From Halichondria panicea (taxonomy: Eukaryota > Porifera > Demospongiae > Suberitida > Halichondriidae), in the NCBI RefSeq assembly GCF_963675165.1, contig NC_087385.1, positions 1,488,501 to 1,552,500 of the forward strand: DNA of 64,000 nucleotides, read 5' to 3'. A model generated the notes under the pieces. It worked only from the letters and a program-made list of their open reading frames with translations, was not told the origin of the DNA and did not search any database. Each line of letters opens with the position of its first letter. The stretch's first letter is position 1. Positions 59,676 through 64,000 of the stretch are shown piece after piece. The translations under genes were made by a program, and so were the position numbers.

Positions 59676-60257
59676 GATTACAGCGATTCTGAAAACAGAA
59701 ATAGGGGCTATACATAACATTTTTTCTGAGATATGTGCAATGTTTTATGGGCCAAAAGTATTTGTGTTCCATTTTCTAATGATTAAGCTATGTTTTGGAG
59801 TGCTTGAATCAAGACAATCATATACGGTAACTGCAGGAGAGGTACGCAACATTTGTTGAATTTAAAAGGACATTCTATGGTACTACGACTACTTAACTGA
59901 ATATTGGGCTGGGAATTATGCCTTGTTCCATGCATATATAGACATGCTATATTCTGTGAAACATACATGCCATAAAATTATTTCATATTGGAGATAGAGG
60001 TACATAAACTTACAATTCAGTGTTTTTTCATACAAATCCACCAGAATATAGTATATCTCTGAACCAAATTCCAAACAGTAAAAATTAGTAGTTCAGGGGG
60101 CACCTATGTATGATGTAAGACTGCTTGGAATCTCCTATTTTGGTCCCCTACAAGAGATATGAGCAGAAGTCGGGAGCATGGTGTAAACTCTTGAGCGCAA
60201 CTTGCCTCCAACCAGAGGGTGTGACGTCACACACTGCATTTACCTAGCATCACGTGA

Positions 60258-60287
60258 GGCGTTGCCTATCCCTTTCTTTTGTGTATC
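60258..60287 (-). repeat. Right terminal inverted repeat of the P-like element
   Basis: 30 bp, identical to the reverse complement of 55354-55383. Confidence 0.92.
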
Positions 60288-61133
60288 AATCGATCATTTG
60301 ATGCATGATTTGAGATGGCTTAAGGGTGTGGTCTGTTTGGGTAAGGCCAGTTGTTAGAAAATTTTCATTACACACAAACTGGAGCTAGGTACGTACACAC
60401 TATACCAGCCCAAAACAAACACTATACCAGCCCAAAACAAACACTCAGCCTAGGAGAAAGGTGCCTCAAGCTGCCTGACTGCTCTCCCCGTGTCAGAATT
60501 CGGTTTCAACGTACCTACCCGGCCCGGCTCCCACACTTCTCATTTAACACTGAGTACAAGTTCTCTATCAAACCGTCGTCAAACCATAGATGGTCAGCCT
60601 GTCTTTATGCCCTAAGGGAAGTTTCCCAACCGAGATCAGAAACGTAACTTCCTATCAGAACCACACCTACAGCCAATCTCCGGAGAACACCTCCTGGGAC
60701 CACATGCAGCAAACGTCACATAAGGAGTCCTCCAAAACATCGCTGCGGATGGGCTATTGAGCAGAATGTATGAAAGTCCAATCCACAAAATCCTTCACCC
60801 CACTCGTGATGTCCTTGGCCCTGCTGCAACATCGACAAATAACATTTGTACACAAATGGGGCAATCCTACATCTCGGCAATGAATTGGCCGAGATGGCTA
60901 AGATTCTGCCTCTCATTTTCACTTCTATAAGATCATCAATTCAAGCCATCAGATTAGCTCGCTCCATTGTGGCAACATCCCTTCCAATTGACTAGTGACC
61001 AGTGAATCACTGATCATCAAACATTGCATGAACATTTGCATGATTGCTACACGGAACTAGAGAGATTGTTAAAGGGAATACATAGGTATGCATGCAAGTA
61101 TATAGCATTTCAGCATTCAGGAGAATGAGTCAA
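60288..61133. other. Spacer, no recognised gene
   Basis: Contains a 22-bp tandem duplication (60399-60442) and a stretch at 60440-60960 that is richer in C and G than the flanks. Open frames there (for example 60351-60647, plus) match nothing I recognise. It could be a decayed retroelement piece. Confidence 0.4.
60399..60442. repeat. 22-bp tandem duplication
   Basis: The unit actataccagcccaaaacaa plus ac occurs twice without change. Confidence 0.85.
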
Positions 61134-62985
61134 TTAGAGTTTGGATCTTGGCAGAATGGGTTTTTTTCCAGCTTTATAGCATTTCACTGTGTATGCATTC
61201 CTCCTTCGAACCATTCTGTGCAGGTAAAATAGATGGTGCTGCTTATTCATTGCACACAGAATATGCTTAAATCTACCAAGCCAGACAAACGTCTGCTCGC
61301 CAGCCTGTGTGTTTGCGTCAGGGCACTTTTCTTTGAGCCTTTGAGGAGAATATAGCGTATGGCATTCAGGGTTTACATGATTGGGAAGGTGGAACGTGTC
61401 AATTATCTTCTCGATATTGAGCCATGCCTTGTCCATTGGGGGCGGTAATGGTAAGGCTGCTCTTGCAACCTTCAGTCTATTCACATTGCACATGTTGTCA
61501 TACGCTAGGTACATATAGCAGTTGGCAGAAAGTGGTAGTTTGTCTGTTGACTCAACGTTTGAAGCCACTTGATTAGGATGAAAAAAACTTGCATTGGTGA
61601 TTCCGACCTGCACGTATAATATTATATAAAATAACGCATCCACATAATTATGTGTGCAGTACATAATACTGCATGCGTGTTCTCACTTGTATAATGGTTG
61701 CCAAGCTTCTATATGGCCTCCTGCTCTCACAACAAATTGGTGTCCCCTCGACCACAGGCTCCGGAGACGTTTTGCTTTTCCAGTAATTTTGCGACATTCT
61801 GCATGTAGACTCTGTCGTCGGTTTGGCAACATGAAGGCTCTTTGACAACAGTGATGGGTTTGTTGCTAGTAGATCATGGGTTCCTGATTATAGTATAATT
61901 ATATGCGCAAACTATACATTAAATATTATATACCTTGAGAAATAGCTGCAGATTTTCCTATTTCAATTTCAGAAGTAGTGTTTTGTAGAACCGTGTCTAT
62001 TGTTTTCTCTTCATCAAAGTTAACCGAAACATCATCTCCTATATATATCAGGGTGCACATAATTAGTGAGTACATGCATGCATGCATGGTTAAAGAGTGC
62101 ATGCTAATATATAGCTTAAGTAACAATCTTTTAAGATTATTCGAATACAGTTATTGGCAGCATGCTGAATTAACCAGCTGCTTTCTCTCAGACTGAGGAT
62201 AAAGTTCACATAGCAATTATAATTATATACTCAACAAAGTATATCAGCAATATTACTGGACCGGATGTGATACGGGATTAATAATTATAGTATACAAGTT
62301 CCAGTGTATATATACATGCAGTAATATTATTTTATAGCACATCATGCATACGACCATTCAGTATAATGGTGTATAATTATTGTACCATTTTGAACTTTGC
62401 AGTGCTTCAAAAAACTCCTGAGATCTGTTGGTACTGGTGGTACCTGTGACTCCAAATACTGGCAGTGATCCTGACAAAAAGCTTTTCCAGGCATTGGCGG
62501 ATAGGTGCACACATCTGGCATAGATATTGATGGAATTCAGTCCACAACATACTGTGAACGATGACAATAATAATAATACTGAATGTATATGCTGCAGGAC
62601 TTGGATGATAATTTTTGTGCATTTACCTTCAGTCTGTGCATGCAATGTAGAAAAACAAGTTTCCAAATCCCGTCAGTAACCCACAGAGTGCCACAACCTA
62701 TATTATAATGATAATAGCAATGTATATATTATTATTATTATTATGAGTAGAAAAACTTTCCTCTTTTCTTGCAAACAGCAGTGCAGTCAGTTTCACAGTG
62801 AGGGTATATATACTGCATGAGCGAATTGTTTCAATCATTTCCATTGTTTCCTCTCTGTCACTGTCTCGTTTGAAGGTGAAATGACTTAGGGAAAAAGTAG
62901 GATTGGTTGCTAGTACAAGAAACCTAATTTCATTCTCAATCTCTCCATTGTAGAATGCATCTGCTGCAATCTTTTCTGTCATGGC
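61134..62985 (-). CDS. KDZ-type transposase-like protein, 5' end not fixed
   Basis: Exons about 62715-62985, 62638-62693, 62391-62530, 61934-62038, 61687-61883 and 61134-61607 join through good GT-AG sites. Key pieces in order: VTDGIWKLVFLHC (candidate first catalytic Asp), the cysteine cluster CTYPPMPGKAFCQDHC, YDNMCN, HLPNHVNPECH, and NTQAGEQTFVWLGRF (candidate Glu), ending HRMVRRRN. This order fits Kyakuja-Dileera-Zisupton transposases with an inserted cysteine cluster. The catalytic reading is inferred from pattern, not alignment. Further upstream exons probably lie near 63066-63165 and 63404-63520 (a frame with EFYQSQQNLIEVYDTVFF). I saw no terminal inverted repeats, so it may be a domesticated gene or a decayed element. 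Confidence 0.6.
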
Positions 62986-63492
62986 TGAATTAACAAGAAG
63001 TAAAATTAATGCGGATGCAAGCCATGTGTATATAATTGAATATATATATATTAATATATAATTATAGCATAAAACCTTGGTCCTTGTTGAGAGAATGAGT
63101 GTCATTGTATGTTTCACTAAAACCCTGGAAGGAAACCCATGAGTGCATGCATGGTTCCTGCGGAGTGATAAAACTTGATAGGAGCAAATGATTGCAATGA
63201 CCGTTATAATATAATAATACCATATACATATAGCCGAGGGGCTTAATTTTCACTGTTTTTGAGGGCTATATATATATAATATAGCAGTTAGGTGCAAAGA
63301 TAGAAAGCGTAACCTGCATGGGAGTGATTCCGGTAAGCAGTCAACCCAAAATTCCGCGCTATATATATATATACAGTGCATTATACATAATGTACTTACG
63401 CAAGGTAGCACTGAAATTCTAGGAGAGGCCGAGTGAAGAAAACGGTGTCATAAACTTCAATTAAATTTTGCTGGCTCTGATAGAATTCAAAC

Positions 63493-63865
63493 GAATCCTC
63501 TCCGGGTAGAGGATACTCTAGATTCTGACACCCAGTCCAAACTCATTGTGAAGCAAACCAGAGCAAAACGGTCAGCAAGAAGGAAGCGTGTACGACCACC
63601 TACAGATCCCTTGGTACAAGCTGCAAACAAACTTCAAGGGTGTTTAACAATTACAGCCTTGGAGGATGATCACCAGCACAAGTCAAAAAGAAAACGCACT
63701 AAGATTGACGAGTCGAGGTGCCATGTATGTAAAGAACCATTTATAGATGGTCAAGAAGCCAAGTGGGTGGGGTGTGACTTCTGTCCAAGGTGGTTTCATA
63801 AGAAATGTATAAAAGGGTATACGTACTCAAAAGGAAATGGAAATGTTCTTTCAAGCATTGACTAA
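63493..63865 (+). CDS. PHD-finger C-terminal exon
   Basis: The frame starting at an internal ATG (63548) extends upstream; an acceptor-like ctag sits before 63493 (gatactctag). A basic stretch (KRSARRKRVRPP) and KSKRKRTK precede a C4HC3-type finger: CHVCKEPF, WVGCDFCPRWFHKKC. It ends at TAA 63863-63865, so the finger lacks its last cysteine pair unless splicing continues past 63815 (aagggtatacg). Such fingers read histone tails, or sit at the end of some transposases. Its 5' part overlaps a candidate exon of the KDZ-like gene on the other strand. Confidence 0.5.
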
Positions 63866-64000
63866 TGAAACTTAATAATTCGAAATACGACTGACTATAT
63901 ATATAATCTGTTTTGCGTTTTAGCATGCGCATGTGCATGCATTATGTTGATTTTTCAACTCTTTTTTCTGGCAGTAAATCATTTAATCACATCATATTAT

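Larger units (their letters stand above)
55354..60287. mobile_element. P-element-like DNA transposon, 4.9 kb, two convergent genes
   Basis: The outer 30 bp, beginning gatacacaaaagaaagggat, are present at 55354-55383 and in perfect reverse complement at 60258-60287. Between them lie a minus-strand P-type transposase (56783-59675) and a plus-strand ORF (55515-56545) facing it. Imperfect inverted similarity continues about 10 bp further outward, so the exact ends, and the target duplication, could not be fixed. Both genes carry lesions, so this copy is not autonomous, although its ends look usable. Confidence 0.88.

Noticed and set aside
55354-60287. Eight-base target duplication for the P-like element
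   Set aside because: The flanking 8-mers on the two sides (catctatg and aatcgatc) do not match, and imperfect inverted similarity extends outward, so the ends are uncertain.
60716-60922. Minus-strand ORF with cysteine-rich content
   Set aside because: No splice partner and no recognisable family; composition is compatible with chance.

Overview
The window looks like nuclear DNA from an early-branching animal, most plausibly a demosponge. That call is an inference from three things: giant cadherins split into many small exons, short introns with GT-AG ends, and very many short inverted-repeat DNA transposons in AT-rich spacers. All gene models below were built by hand from reading frames joined at visible splice sites.

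Positions 1-23721 hold two cadherin genes arranged head to head. The left one (minus strand) runs off the window. The right one (plus strand) is complete: about 50 exons and about 2,656 residues, with a signal peptide, about 20 cadherin repeats, one membrane segment and a cytoplasmic tail with an NPLY motif. Only 230 bp separate the two start codons.

Positions 23936-33550 hold a 9-exon minus-strand gene for a PLP enzyme of the cystathionine/methionine gamma-lyase family. Its 6.3-kb third intron contains a complete plus-strand gene for a von Willebrand A domain + alpha-kinase protein. An intron of that nested gene carries a 1.1-kb inverted-repeat transposon with a clean 9-bp target duplication, so there are three levels of nesting.

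Positions 33769-37620 are a tandem array of GILT-type thiol reductase genes: two intact copies and decayed relics. A broken copy of the gamma-lyase first exon lies between the two intact copies and marks the duplicated unit. Positions 37828-41651 encode a GTP-dependent PEP carboxykinase with a mitochondrial-type N-terminus.

Positions 42485-53500 hold three minus-strand mitochondrial-clan cytochrome P450 copies in progressive decay: one intact, one with a frameshift, one wrecked. Several MITEs sit in the introns and spacers.

Positions 55354-60287 are a 4.9-kb P-element-like transposon with perfect 30-bp terminal inverted repeats. It carries a disabled transposase and, convergent to it, a second ORF of unknown function. 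The right end holds a KDZ-type transposase-like gene and the start of a PHD-finger ORF. I saw no CRISPR array, rRNA or tRNA.

Apart from the shared cadherin promoter region, the genes are not functionally linked in any obvious way. The dominant theme is local duplication followed by decay, with repeated insertion of DNA transposons into introns.
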